Source: Gordionus sp. m RMFG-2023
Lineage: Eukaryota > Nematomorpha > Gordioida > Chordodea > Parachordodidae
DNA: 64,000 nt
NCBI RefSeq assembly: GCF_954871325.1
Contig: NC_088776.1
Location: 14,322,052-14,386,051 of the forward strand
Direction of reading: 5' to 3'
Positions 31,265-41,095 of the stretch are shown here, in pieces. Position 1 is the stretch's first letter; each line of letters starts with the position of its first letter. The position numbers and the translations under genes were made by a program. A model generated the notes under the pieces. That model saw only the letters and a program-made list of their open reading frames with translations, made no database searches and was not told the origin of the DNA.

Positions 31265-31440
31265 TCATCTAGCTCATACAGGGTTGCCCGATGTCACGAT
31301 TTAGCCGTAATTCTCACGATTTCTTACCAAATTTTTTACTTACTCACGTTTTCTGACATCTCACGCTTTCCTCACGTTTTTGAGTAAATTAAAATAATCA
31401 CGCTTAGTCTCACACTTTTTCTCACGTTTTTAAATTTTTT
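31265..31440. repeat. Transposon-end-like stretch rich in TCACG motifs
   Basis: It begins CAGGGTTGCCCGATGTCACG and continues with about eight TCACG/TCACA words. The CAGGGTTGCC start is like the hAT tips at 49992 and 52016. The opposite end was not located. Confidence 0.45.
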
Positions 31441-33169
31441 AAAAATATTTAAATATAAAAAATAATTTTATTATAAAATATTTTAAAAAATTGTAATATT
31501 TGTTAATGGTTCAACTAACCAATCATATAGTTTTAAATTTATATTCATTTTTAAATTTTTTTTAACATAGTTTATATGAGGAAATCCAATTGAAAAACAA
31601 AAATATATGTTTAAATATAAGTTATATGTACTTTGAATCTTTTAGTTTTGACGTTGTGAGACGAGAAGGCTATACTTTTTTGTTAAAAAAAAACAATAAA
31701 TATTAATTTAATTATTCTATAAATAGTTTAAAAAAATAATATCTTAATAAATTTATGAAATATGCTGCAGTTAATCCTAACTTTATTTGCATAGATTGTG
31801 GATAGTGTTCTCATTTTTTTTATAAATGATTTTATATATTAATTATATGCTTTAAATCATTAAATATGATCTAATAAAAAACTATAAAACTTTTATGTCG
31901 CAAATATGCAAGATACAAGGAAAGGCTCCTATTTTTCAATCTTACAAATTTTCATAATCAATAAACATGAATTCATATGATTTTAGATGTTATTTATATA
32001 TAATTTGGACACGCCATTTCAGCTTATTTCATTTACTATTAATGCGGAATTACAATAAAAATGTTTGGCTTCTATTATTTTTCACTATTTTTATGTAAAA
32101 TCAAAATAAATTTCCTAAATTTTGCTAAATTTTATTTAATATCGTTATTGGTTATGAATTACAATAAATTTGCTAATAGTATACTTGATAACTGATTTTA
32201 AATGTTTAAATTTATTTAGACCTCTATTTTATGAGTTTCCCTTCTATCACACATGTGTGTCCCAACGTACACAGAGTCTGTCAAGGTTGGGACAAAAAAA
32301 TTTATTTATAATTAATTTATTAAAAAAATAAAGTCTATATAAAATATATATTAATTATTTCAAAAAGTCTATAATTATGGGATTCAGAATACGCTATACT
32401 TATTCAGATTAAAATTTTTATAAAAAATAGGCCCGGCGCGGATATATTATAAAAAATTCTGGGTAGTGTCTGGAGTCTGCAGGTCTTTTAGATATATTAA
32501 TTAAATTTTTAAAAATAGTAAAAAAGAGGCTTAATGTTAATGTTTTACTTTGTTATGTAAGAATATAGTAAGGTTAATGTGGTATTTTTATCCTCTTTTC
32601 AAAATTTATTTCTTTTTGATAATATAAATATTATTTTGTTTTAATTTGTAATTAATAAAAATAATAAAAAATAAAATGAGATTTACATTTATCATGATTT
32701 TGGATTATGACATATGTTTTTATATAAAAAGTAAATTATAAATCATAAATTTTATAAGATTATAAATAAAAATAGGAAATGAATAAAAAAAAATTAAAAT
32801 ATATTAATATTCTAGTGAATTTACAAAAAATTAGTTAAAAGGGGGGGGGGGGGATAATAAAGAGTGAAGTATAAAAAAAATACAGTTGTCGTGTTTCTTT
32901 AGGAAACTAATAAAAACTTGTTATTTTGTAAATTACTCAGAGCAGCCAAGTTTATAATTTTTTTTAATAAAAATAAGATGATAATAGTCATGATAGTGTT
33001 AATGTAATATATGTCCGCAATACTAAGTGACGGTTAAGCGAATTGTAAAGACTATTATCGTTCCCAATATCGTCTTTGATTCGTCTGAAGACTTTATCTG
33101 TAAAATAAAATAAATACTATAATTTATTAATATATTGCTTTTGATCTTTATTTTAATGTTTAGTTTTAA

Positions 33170-33412
33170 TATTATGGTTTTAGCCATAAAAAGGTGGAAA
33201 ATAATCAATTTTCACCTTTTTATGTTACCGCTCTTAGCCGCGTGGAGGCAACCATAAATAGAGCTTTTAGGTCTTAGTTTAAAAAAATACCAAGACCATG
33301 GATATATAACTGGTTTAAAATTTTAAACCTGAAATATAACCAAAATATAATATATTAAAAAATTTACATTAATTTAAAAAAAATAAATTAAAGAAAAAAA
33401 TTAGTCTACTCT
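33170..33412. repeat. Extra copy of the inner-repeat cassette in the transposon interior
   Basis: It repeats left-arm sequence 24990-25240: GGTTTTAGCCATAAAAA, CCGCTCTTAGCCGCGTGGAG, ACCAAGACCATGG, the palindrome GGTTTAAAATTTTAAACC, and ends TAGTCTACTCTAAC, which is the reverse of the intact knuckle gene's last codons and stop. No knuckle coding sequence follows, so it appears to be a relic of a third gene end. Confidence 0.85.
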
Positions 33413-33731
33413 AACTTTATGTATTAATTATTTTATAGAAATTATTATAAAAGTTGTTGACCATTTTTATTTAAAAGAAAGGAAAAAAAGAAATATGTGT
33501 TTTGAGATAAATACTTACAATAGGTCATATTGAAAAGTGATGTGGTTTTTGAAATTACATTTTTATGAAGGATGTGACATGGGTTTATCAGACTCCAATA
33601 TATTCCATCAGTTAATTTTTTTTTTAAAAAAAAATTTTATATGATATATAATGAAGAGACAAAAATTTCTTAAATTTTTCAAAAACATTAAAAAGTTATT
33701 AATTTGACTACTTATTTATCAATACTTTAAC

Positions 33732-33951
33732 CAGAGACCTGCAGGTCCGGCCCTAAACCCGACCCGAATTTTAAAAAAAATACCCGGACCGGGCCTTTTA
33801 TTTTAAAACCAAATATTTGAAATGGCCATTATTAGCTATAAAAATCAAAAATAAATATAATATATTTTAAAAAAATCCGGGCCGGGCCAGAAAATTTTTG
33901 AAAATAAAAAACCAGGCCGGGCCGTGCAAATGGTACCTTTGCAGGCCTCTG
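33732..33951. mobile_element. hAT MITE, GC-rich termini, 220 bp
   Basis: Ends CAGAGACCTGCAGGTCCGGC and the inverted GCAAAGGTACCATTTGCACG, with a perfect 8-bp duplication ACTTTAAC on both sides (33724-33731, 33952-33959). It is nested in the giant MULE. Confidence 0.95.
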
Positions 33952-34096
33952 ACTTTAACATTTAGAATTTAAGATTATCATGTGTTTATATATATATTTT
34001 GATATAGTATGTCTATGTTTATTGTAATATAGTATGTTTATTTATTTAACAACAACAAAAAAGGATATATCAATTTAAAATGAGATATATATATAT

Positions 34097-34275
34097 TAGA
34101 GACCTGCAGAGGTTACCATTTGAAACGGCCCGGCCCGGATTTTTTACCAAAAATTTTTTACGGCCTGGCCCGGATTTTTTTAAAATATATTATATTTATT
34201 TTTGATTTTTATAGCTAATAATGGCGATTTCAAATATTTTAAGATATATGGCCCGGCCTGGCCCGGGTTTAGAAC
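34097..34275. mobile_element. Truncated hAT end (GC-terminus family)
   Basis: AGAGACCTGCAGAGGTTACC followed by CGGCCCGGCCCGG and later GGCCCGGCCTGGCCCGGG; the far terminus is missing. Confidence 0.7.
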
Positions 34276-34328
34276 AGAAGATATACAAAATTTAAATATG
34301 TCTGAGCATGTTGGCTCAATTTCCCGAT

Positions 34329-34556
34329 ATTTTGAAGTTATTTTATATTCTTGCATGTTTGCCTATTACAACATGCACGAATAAAAGGACATTTTCAAAC
34401 TTGAGAAGGCTGAAGACATTTTTACGAAGTACTATTTCAGAATCTCGGCTAAATGGATTAGCTATGTAAAATATTCATAGAGATTTAGTTCCAACGACGA
34501 ACGAAATTCTAGATGAATTGGCAACATCCACACGAAAACTAAAAATTACATTATAG
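34329..34556 (+). pseudogene. hAT transposase C-terminal fragment, second hAT type
   Basis: The translation reads LPITTCTNKRTFSNLRRLKT, then LRSTISESRLNGLAM, one stop, NIHRDLVPTTNEILDELA and a basic end before TAG. This is the dimerisation region of hAT transposases of the ZMYM/TTF-like type, distinct from the remnant at 10421. It adjoins the GC-terminus fragment at 34097 but need not belong to it. Confidence 0.8.
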
Positions 34557-34899
34557 TTATAGTGTTTAATAAACTTTTTGATAATATTGTATTTGATAGA
34601 AGTTATAAAAACTTGCTTTTTAAATAATTTTCTAGTCAATATTTTATACACTTTGCACTATAAAAAAAAATTTATTCTACTTATATTGTAAGAGAATTTA
34701 AGCTGAGGCTAGCTTTTAAAGCTAATTTTAAAATAAAATGACATTAAACTTTATTTTAACTTTATATTTAAAAAAACTTTATTAATTATAGCATATCTAA
34801 CTTAAAATAATAAAAAATAGGCTTGTAATATCGATATGCACAAATTAGTAAATAAAAGTTAAAAATAGATATATAATTATTATTAAATTATGAAACATT

Positions 34900-35045
34900 T
34901 AATAGAAAAGCTAAAACATAAGACACGGCCGAAGGCCGGGCAAAAGCTGACCGAAGGCCAGCTAAGGAGGTTTGGGGGCGAAGCCCCCCTCCCCACAAAA
35001 AAAAATTCCCTCCCCCCCATAAGAAAATTCTGGATACGCCACTGA
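34900..35045 (-). repeat. Dispersed repeat end (GTGGCGTATCCAGAATTTTC)
   Basis: On the reverse strand it starts AGTGGCGTATCCAGAATTTT, then a poly-G stretch, GGGGGGCTTCGCCCCCAAAC and CTTCGGTCAGC/CTTCGGCC words. This tip is common in animal transposons. The open frame through it is a by-product. Confidence 0.6.
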
Positions 35046-35299
35046 ATTGAATTTAAACAAAATACCATCAATAACATGACAGGTTCATTTTATCAATTAT
35101 CATAGATTTATAAAAATAAAACAGGATATAGTTTTAAATGGGTTAAATGTAAAAAATTGTTGTGGTTTATATATTTGTTTAGATATTTTGAATTACAAAC
35201 ATAATATTTAAATATTTCTCGTCACTTTTTTTATAAATTAGCATAAAGGTAACAAAAGCTACTTTTTTGAAAGGAAGCTAAAAGGTAGCACACTACCTT

Positions 35300-36829
35300 T
35301 TTCGAAATATATAAATCGGTTCAGTCTCTATTGATCTGCGGTACAGTTTGGTCTTTATATTGTGGTTTATGGTTCGGTTTTTGAAAATTGGCTCCAGACG
35401 AAACTAAACTGTGACTTTCACTACACAGGAGGGAATCTTGAAACTATTTTAACTGTACGGCACTATTCATATTTATTGTATGAAGAGTTACCAACCAGAG
35501 GCAGAACCTAACCCCTCCTTTAAAATTTATAGAAACTAGAACTGGAACCAATTTTTACGTTTTCAGGAACTGGTTCTACTTATATATTATATATATATTG
35601 TTTAAAATGTTGAGTGATTTCATGTTTAAATTTTTTGATTACTTAAAGTTTGGAGCCGGAACCTGAACCGAAGGAACCGCGAAAAATTTAGGAACCGGAA
35701 CTTATTTTCAAAATCTTAGGAACCATAACACTTTTAAAAAATGTTCAGAACCGGAAATGAAAATAATTTCAAATATTGCGAATAATTTCAATGGTTAAAA
35801 AGGTCCTTATATCCATTCTTTAAATAAACTTGTTATATTAGATATAAATTTTTCAAATAATTTACTAACTTTGCAGTGAAAAGGTTTCAAATGATTTGTT
35901 GGGAAATTTTAAAATAGTAAGTTTAATATAAGGCCAAGGAAAATTTGAAATGATATTATAAAATAAATTAATAGCGTATTTATTTCTGCTGTAAATGTGA
36001 TAATTAAATTGAATTATGTATATAAGAGGTAGGAATGATTTTATATTAATAATCATAAAACAGTAATATTTTCGAAAAATATTTTAACAGGCATCTGCAT
36101 TATTTGACTAGGAGAGACTGGCTTTCTGTCCTCCACTGGGTACGAGCCTGATAAATGACTATAATATTAATACTCACGCAAACCATTTAATTTAGAAAAA
36201 AAAATATTTCAATATTGTTAATACATTAATTTTAAATATAATCAATGAATTTTAAATAAATAATAACTCCCTGCAGAAATTTGAATGTTTTTGTAAATAT
36301 CATCATAAGCTAATAAAAATTACCCCTCTCCCTCTCCTTTAATAGAAACACTCCCCCATCACCTTTGTTTCAAAATAACTTAAACAATACTATTCAAAAT
36401 GAATCGCATAATAACGAATGCTGTTGTGTTTACAACATAATTAATTTTAATTGCCCCTTCTTGTTATCGAAATTAACTAGCATCACAAAATTCGAATGCG
36501 ATAAACAAGTAATGATTTTCATTTTTGTTGAACAAAGGCTGTTATTTTATATAATCACAGTTGTAACCACAAAGATATTTGTAAACATATTATGATGTTT
36601 ACCATCTTATACATAATTGCCTCGGTTTTTAAAATTTATAGTCGAATGATACAATTAGTTTTCTATAAAATAATTAATACTTTATAATTTATCAAAATCC
36701 ATTGTTCCACCATTACAAAATATTTCTTAATCATAACCATTCAAGAGTTGAAGAAGGGGGGGGGGGGGAGCGAAGAAAATATGTTTTTAAATAATTTTTA
36801 TTTTTTAGACCTAAATAAGTTGAAGGGGA
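35300..36829. other. Transposon interior, degenerate GGAACC-type repeats and AT-rich filler
   Basis: About 35330-35760 has many GGAACCGGAA-like words on both strands, probably an old repeat; similar words occur at 41320-41690. The remainder has no supported gene. A G14 run lies near 36757. Confidence 0.45.
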
Positions 36830-36943
36830 TTGATAAATTTTTATTTATGTAAAATCCATTGTTTTTTTTATCTATATAAGACATATAAAAAATTTATCAA
36901 TTTATATAACTTTATTAAATTTAAAAAAAAAAATATTTCAAAG

Positions 36944-37438
36944 ATGACATCTACTTTCCGTGTAGGCAACTATCTCATACGACTTCAAATCCGCATGATT
37001 GATGGCTCAGTGGAGTCAGACAACTGGCTGGAGGATGCCAGGCTTGAAGCATCAAGGTTATATGGGCAAATGCTCAATATAGCTAGACCTATTACCAGAT
37101 CTACTCGAGACAGACAGTCTCGTAGGTCCCGAAGCCCAAGACGAAACTATGGTTCCTTCTCCAGAGGCTCCAGAGAACCCCCGATCTGTTACAGATGTGG
37201 GGAAGGCCATATCGTAAGGTTCTGTCCAGAACCCCTAGTCCGCCGAAGCTATCGTGACGTTGAGGAGACAAACGTCATGCCGCAAATGCCTCCCTCCCGA
37301 TATGAGACCATTCCAGTACCGAATCCCCAACCAGCAATATCCCCGATGCCAAGTCAACAGGTTGACTTGGTGTCACAGGTTAATAATTTAACTGTCGAAT
37401 CTAATGAGCGTAATGAAGAAGATGCGTTGTTAGAGTAG
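36944..37438 (+). CDS. Zinc-knuckle, SR-rich small protein of the giant element (intact copy)
   Basis: A 164-residue open frame. The start is placed at 36944 because MTSTFRV is shared with the decayed copy, although the frame is open further upstream. Residues 20-50 are amphipathic (SDNWLEDARLEASRLYGQML); 50-77 are Arg/Ser-rich (STRDRQSRRSRSPRRN); 82-94 form a zinc knuckle, Cys82-x2-Cys85-x3-His89-x4-Cys94, one residue shorter than the usual CX2CX4HX4C; a Pro-rich stretch and an acidic end (NERNEEDALLE) follow. Such a protein should bind RNA or single-stranded DNA and could assist the transposase, but no function is proven. It reads outward into the right inverted repeat, mirror-image to the left copy. 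I know no named family for it. Confidence 0.85.
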   Translation: MTSTFRVGNYLIRLQIRMIDGSVESDNWLEDARLEASRLYGQMLNIARPITRSTRDRQSRRSRSPRRNYGSFSRGSREPPICYRCGEGHIVRFCPEPLVRRSYRDVEETNVMPQMPPSRYETIPVPNPQPAISPMPSQQVDLVSQVNNLTVESNERNEEDALLE

Positions 37439-37459
37439 ACTAGTTTTTTTCTTTAATTA

Positions 37460-37900
37460 ATTTTTTTTAAATGTATGTAAATTTTTTAATATATTATATT
37501 TTGGTTATATTTCAGGTTTAAAATTTTAAACCTGTTATATATCCATGGTCTTGGTATTTTTTTTAACTAAGACCTAAAAGTAGATTATGACAAATAAATT
37601 TTTTGTTTAATATTTTTTTTTTAAATTAATGTAAACTTTTTAATATATTATATTTTGGTTATATTTCAGGTTTAAAATTTTAAACCTGTTATATATCCAT
37701 GGTCTTGGTATTTTTTTTAAACTAAGACCTAAAAGTAGATTATGACAAATAAATTTTTTGTTTAATATTTTTTTTTAAAATTAATGTAAACTTTTTAATA
37801 TATTATATTTTGGTTATATTTCAGGTTTAAAATTTTAAACCTGTTATATATCCATGGTCTTGGTATTTTTTTTAAACTAAGACCTAAAAGCTCTTTCAAC
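37460..37900. repeat. Palindromic cassette x3 downstream of the knuckle gene
   Basis: Three direct copies of about 150-170 bp, each with TATATTTTGGTTATATTTCA, the perfect 18-bp palindrome GGTTTAAAATTTTAAACC, TATATCCATGGTCTTGG and ACTAAGACCTAAAAG. The left arm has one copy. Position after the stop suggests a 3' UTR or 3'-end processing role, or a transposase-binding site; neither is shown. Confidence 0.9.
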
Positions 37901-39555
37901 TGGTTGCCTCCACGTGGCTAAGAGCGGAAACGTAAAAATATTAAAATTAATAATTTTCATATTTTTATGGCTAAAACCATAATATTATAACTATAAAATA
38001 TATTAATATAGTATAAATAATGTAATGTTTAGCTAATATTAGAGAAAGTTTGTACAGTTAGAACAATGCATCCAATTATTTTTTTGTAATAACAATATAA
38101 ATAGTTATTTTTAAGTTTAAATATTACCAATTATTAAAGTCCTATAATTTGAAATTTTTGACTATAATTATTGAAAGTAAAAAGGCATATAAAAATAAAT
38201 ATATTATATTATTATATAAACTATAAATAGATATCGAAGATGAAAACAACATCATATTATAGTTTGGTCAATGATTGAAATTGGAAAACTAAATCGTGAT
38301 ACGTCGGAAACAACATTCTATAAAGACTACCGTGATTGAAACACCCACATTATTTTACAACAAACGAATATTTACATTTTTTTACCTATTACGATTGTAT
38401 ATAATAATATGTAATATAAATGGTATTTTATTATTGACAAATTATGATTGAAATATTATCTAGATATAATAAATACACATTGAACTTTTCCAAATTATAG
38501 AAGAGTGTTTAAAATTAACTATAAAATTTAATTTAGATATAAATGATTATATATTTTAATAAAAATTAAAATTTTGTCATGTAAAAATTTTTTGAAATTA
38601 AATATTTCAAAAGATTTTTTGTCTATAGATGTAAACTAATAAAAACTATATTAGGATATTTAATTTTGAAATGAGATTAAGTGCTTTGCCAAGCCCGGGG
38701 TCCTAACCCCAGTCTCCCATATACAAAACATATAAAATGATAAATTTTTAAATAAATTTTAACTATTAATGTAAGATTAGAAAGTTATTTTAAAAAACTT
38801 ATTACTAACATAAATGAAAAATAAATTAATAATTATAATATTTTCTAATTCATCAATCAGATTTAGAACCCTCAACTTTGTTTGATTTTTTAGCTTTTTA
38901 ACACATTGATTTAATATGATATATATCTATCTATCTATAAATGTAATCAAGAAAATGAACGTTTTCGTATTTTTTTTCTATCAACTTTGATATCTTCTTA
39001 ACGTTAATTTCACTTTCCTATCTCCTAATGTTAAAATTTTTTTTTCTATCAACTTTCCTATCATCTTAATGTTAAATAAATCGAGAGCTATTATTATCTC
39101 GCTAATGTTAAAAATTTTTTTTTAAAATTTTTTATGGCAAAACGGGATTCGAACTAGCAACTTATCGTTCGGAAGGCATACGTTCTAACCATTGAGCCCC
39201 CCCGTCAATTTTATATTTTGATATATTTGTATATATATATATTAAAAAATTTTTTTTATAAAATTAATTTAATTTAATCAGAATGACTGGGTTGATGGGT
39301 AATTACTAATTAGTTAGGTGTATACGATACTAAATATGCTTTATTAATATATTTCATAAAAATATTAATATTTAGGAGAAAAAGAGGTAAAAATGTTGCA
39401 ATGTAAGGGTATTAGAAATATCATAATTTACATTTATGATAGAAATCAACTTGGGTAAAATTTAAAATAGATATCCTTGAAAATTTTTTAATTTTAAATA
39501 TGGGCTAGACATTGGCTTTTTTAAATATTTTATTTGAATTCTCAACTACCAAAAT
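37901..39555. repeat. Right inner inverted repeat of the giant element
   Basis: Inverted partner of 22661-25090. Examples: ATCGTGATACGTCGGAAACA at about 38290 against its reverse at about 24620, and the tRNA-like segment. It lacks about 690 bp present on the left. Confidence 0.93.
39134..39206 (-). other. tRNA-like segment, right arm
   Basis: Exact inverted counterpart of 23011-23083: on the reverse strand, GCTCAATGGTTAGAAC, then AGTTCGAATCCCG, then TTGCCA. Confidence 0.55.
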
Positions 39556-40604
39556 TATTCTGAATCTCCTTGAAAAGCTAAACATGAATCTGCTTTTATT
39601 TTAAAAAAAAAACAGTTTTATGACCGGGGACACGTAGTGTTTTCGAAAAAAGTGTTTTTTGAAAAAATCACTAAGTTATAAAATAGTTTAAAATATAATA
39701 TTTACATATTCTGTATTCTTTTAATGAGCTAAATATGAATAATCTGTTTCGATTTTTTTAAAAAAACTGTATTTTGACCGGGGACGCGTAGGGATGCGTA
39801 GTTTAGCCAAAAAAAATTTTTCGAAAAAATTTTTTTTTAAAATTTTTTTTATTAATACCATTTTCTGAATCTCCTTAAAAAGCTAAACATGAATCTGCTT
39901 TTATTTTTAAAAAAAAACGGTTTTTTGACCGGGGACGCGTAGTGTTTTTGAAAAAAAAAGTGTTTTTTGAAAAAATCACTAAGTTATAAAATAGTTTAAA
40001 ATATAATATTTACATATTCTGTATTCTTTTAATGAGCTAAATATGAATCCGTTTTGATTTTTTTTAAAAAACTGTATTTTGACAGGGGACGCGTAGGGAC
40101 GCGTAGTTTAGCCAAAAAAAATTTTTTGGAAAAAATTTTTTTTTAAATTTTTTTTTTATTAATACCATTTTCTGAATCTCCTTAAAAAGCTAAACATGAA
40201 TCTGCGTTTATTTTTTTAAAAAAACGGTTTTTTGACCGGGGACGCGTAGTGTTTTTGAAAAAAAAGAGTGTTTTTTGAAAAAATCACTAAGTTATAAAAT
40301 AGTTTAAAATAAAATATTTACATATTCTGTATTCTTTTAATGAGCTAAATATGAATCTTGATTTTTAAAAAAAAACTGTATTTTGACCGGGGACGCGTAG
40401 GGACGCGTAGTTTATTTTTTAAAAAAATAAATTTTTGTAAATTTTATATAGTTACCGTATTTTTTTTAAATTAAAAAAAACATTTTCTAACTCATCTTAT
40501 AAAGCTTAATAAGATTTCCTATTAAAAATAATAGAAAATAGTCGTTTTGACTGGGGACGCGTAGGGACGCGTAGTTTTCGGGGACGCGTATTTTAGTCAT
40601 TCCC
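39556..40604. repeat. Satellite-like array in right inverted terminus, 3 units
   Basis: Inverted copies of the unit described at 14186-22660; the half-A landmark occurs three times. It ends with the tip unit and the inverted GGGAATGACTAAAATACGCG. Confidence 0.95.
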
Positions 40605-40613
40605 CTACCCTAC
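40605..40613. repeat. 9-bp target-site duplication, right (CTACCCTAC)
   Basis: Perfect partner of 14177-14185. Confidence 0.95.
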
Positions 40614-40937
40614 CTTATACCCAATATCAAAACTAAAATGACTGGGTTATAACAGAAGGTATAAACAATATATTTATTTATATTTATGATTTAAATTATT
40701 ATATTTTGCAATATTTTATTTATATTCAACCCAAAGATACATTGATTTATCCCTTTGATTTAGGAAGCATTGAAAAATGACAGTTGTCAATAATTAAAAT
40801 CACAATGTGGATGCATACGAATTAAGCAAAAAATGATAAATATTTTTAAAAAGATAGTTGTCAAAGGTTAAATAATTTAATATTGTCATATTTTAAATCT
40901 AATAATCAGGTATTTGCCCCATTTTTATAAATTACAG

Positions 40938-41095
40938 ATATGTGAGTTATAAAATGAAGTCTAAGCATTATAATCCAAGGTTTCGCTTTTTGAGAGCCAA
41001 AAAATTTGTGTATACTGATCTTGTAGACACTGATTTAATGTATAAAAGATCCAAATTAACTCCAGAGGAGATTCGGTCTCAAATGAAAAAAGAAG
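40938..41095 (+). CDS. MRPL45: MRPL45 exon (first recognised)
   Basis: Acceptor TTACAG ends at 40937; donor GT at 41096. The reading frame runs YVSYK before the ATG at 40954, then MKSKHYNPRFRFLRAKK, the conserved start of the mature mL45. It ends one base into a codon. Confidence 0.9.

Larger units (their letters stand above)
14186..40604. mobile_element. Giant Foldback-like MULE transposon, 26.4 kb
   Basis: Both ends start GGGAATGACTAAAATACGCG, with 25 of 25 bases inverted and matching, and a perfect 9-bp duplication lies outside. From the left: satellite-like array 14186-22660; AT-rich inner repeat with a tRNA-like segment to about 25240; decayed knuckle gene copy; OTU-MULE transposase (minus); about 8 kb of AT-rich interior with nested elements; intact knuckle gene; inner repeat; short array 39555-40604. 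MULE transposase, tandem-repeat inverted termini and a 9-bp duplication together match the Drosophila FB/NOF design. The near-identity of the two outer inner-repeat segments (about 22665-23480 against 38720-39550, few differences by eye) suggests recent insertion or ongoing gene conversion. Confidence 0.95.

Noticed and set aside
32840-32856. G-homopolymer runs here and near 36757, 3947 and 10688
   Set aside because: Isolated mononucleotide runs without surrounding structure; possibly sequencing-length uncertain, not a regulatory element.
34883-35077. 64-codon frame reading SIQWRIQNFLMGGREFFFVG
   Set aside because: This translation is a well-known by-product of the dispersed GTGGCGTATCCAGAATTTTC repeat end, not a gene.
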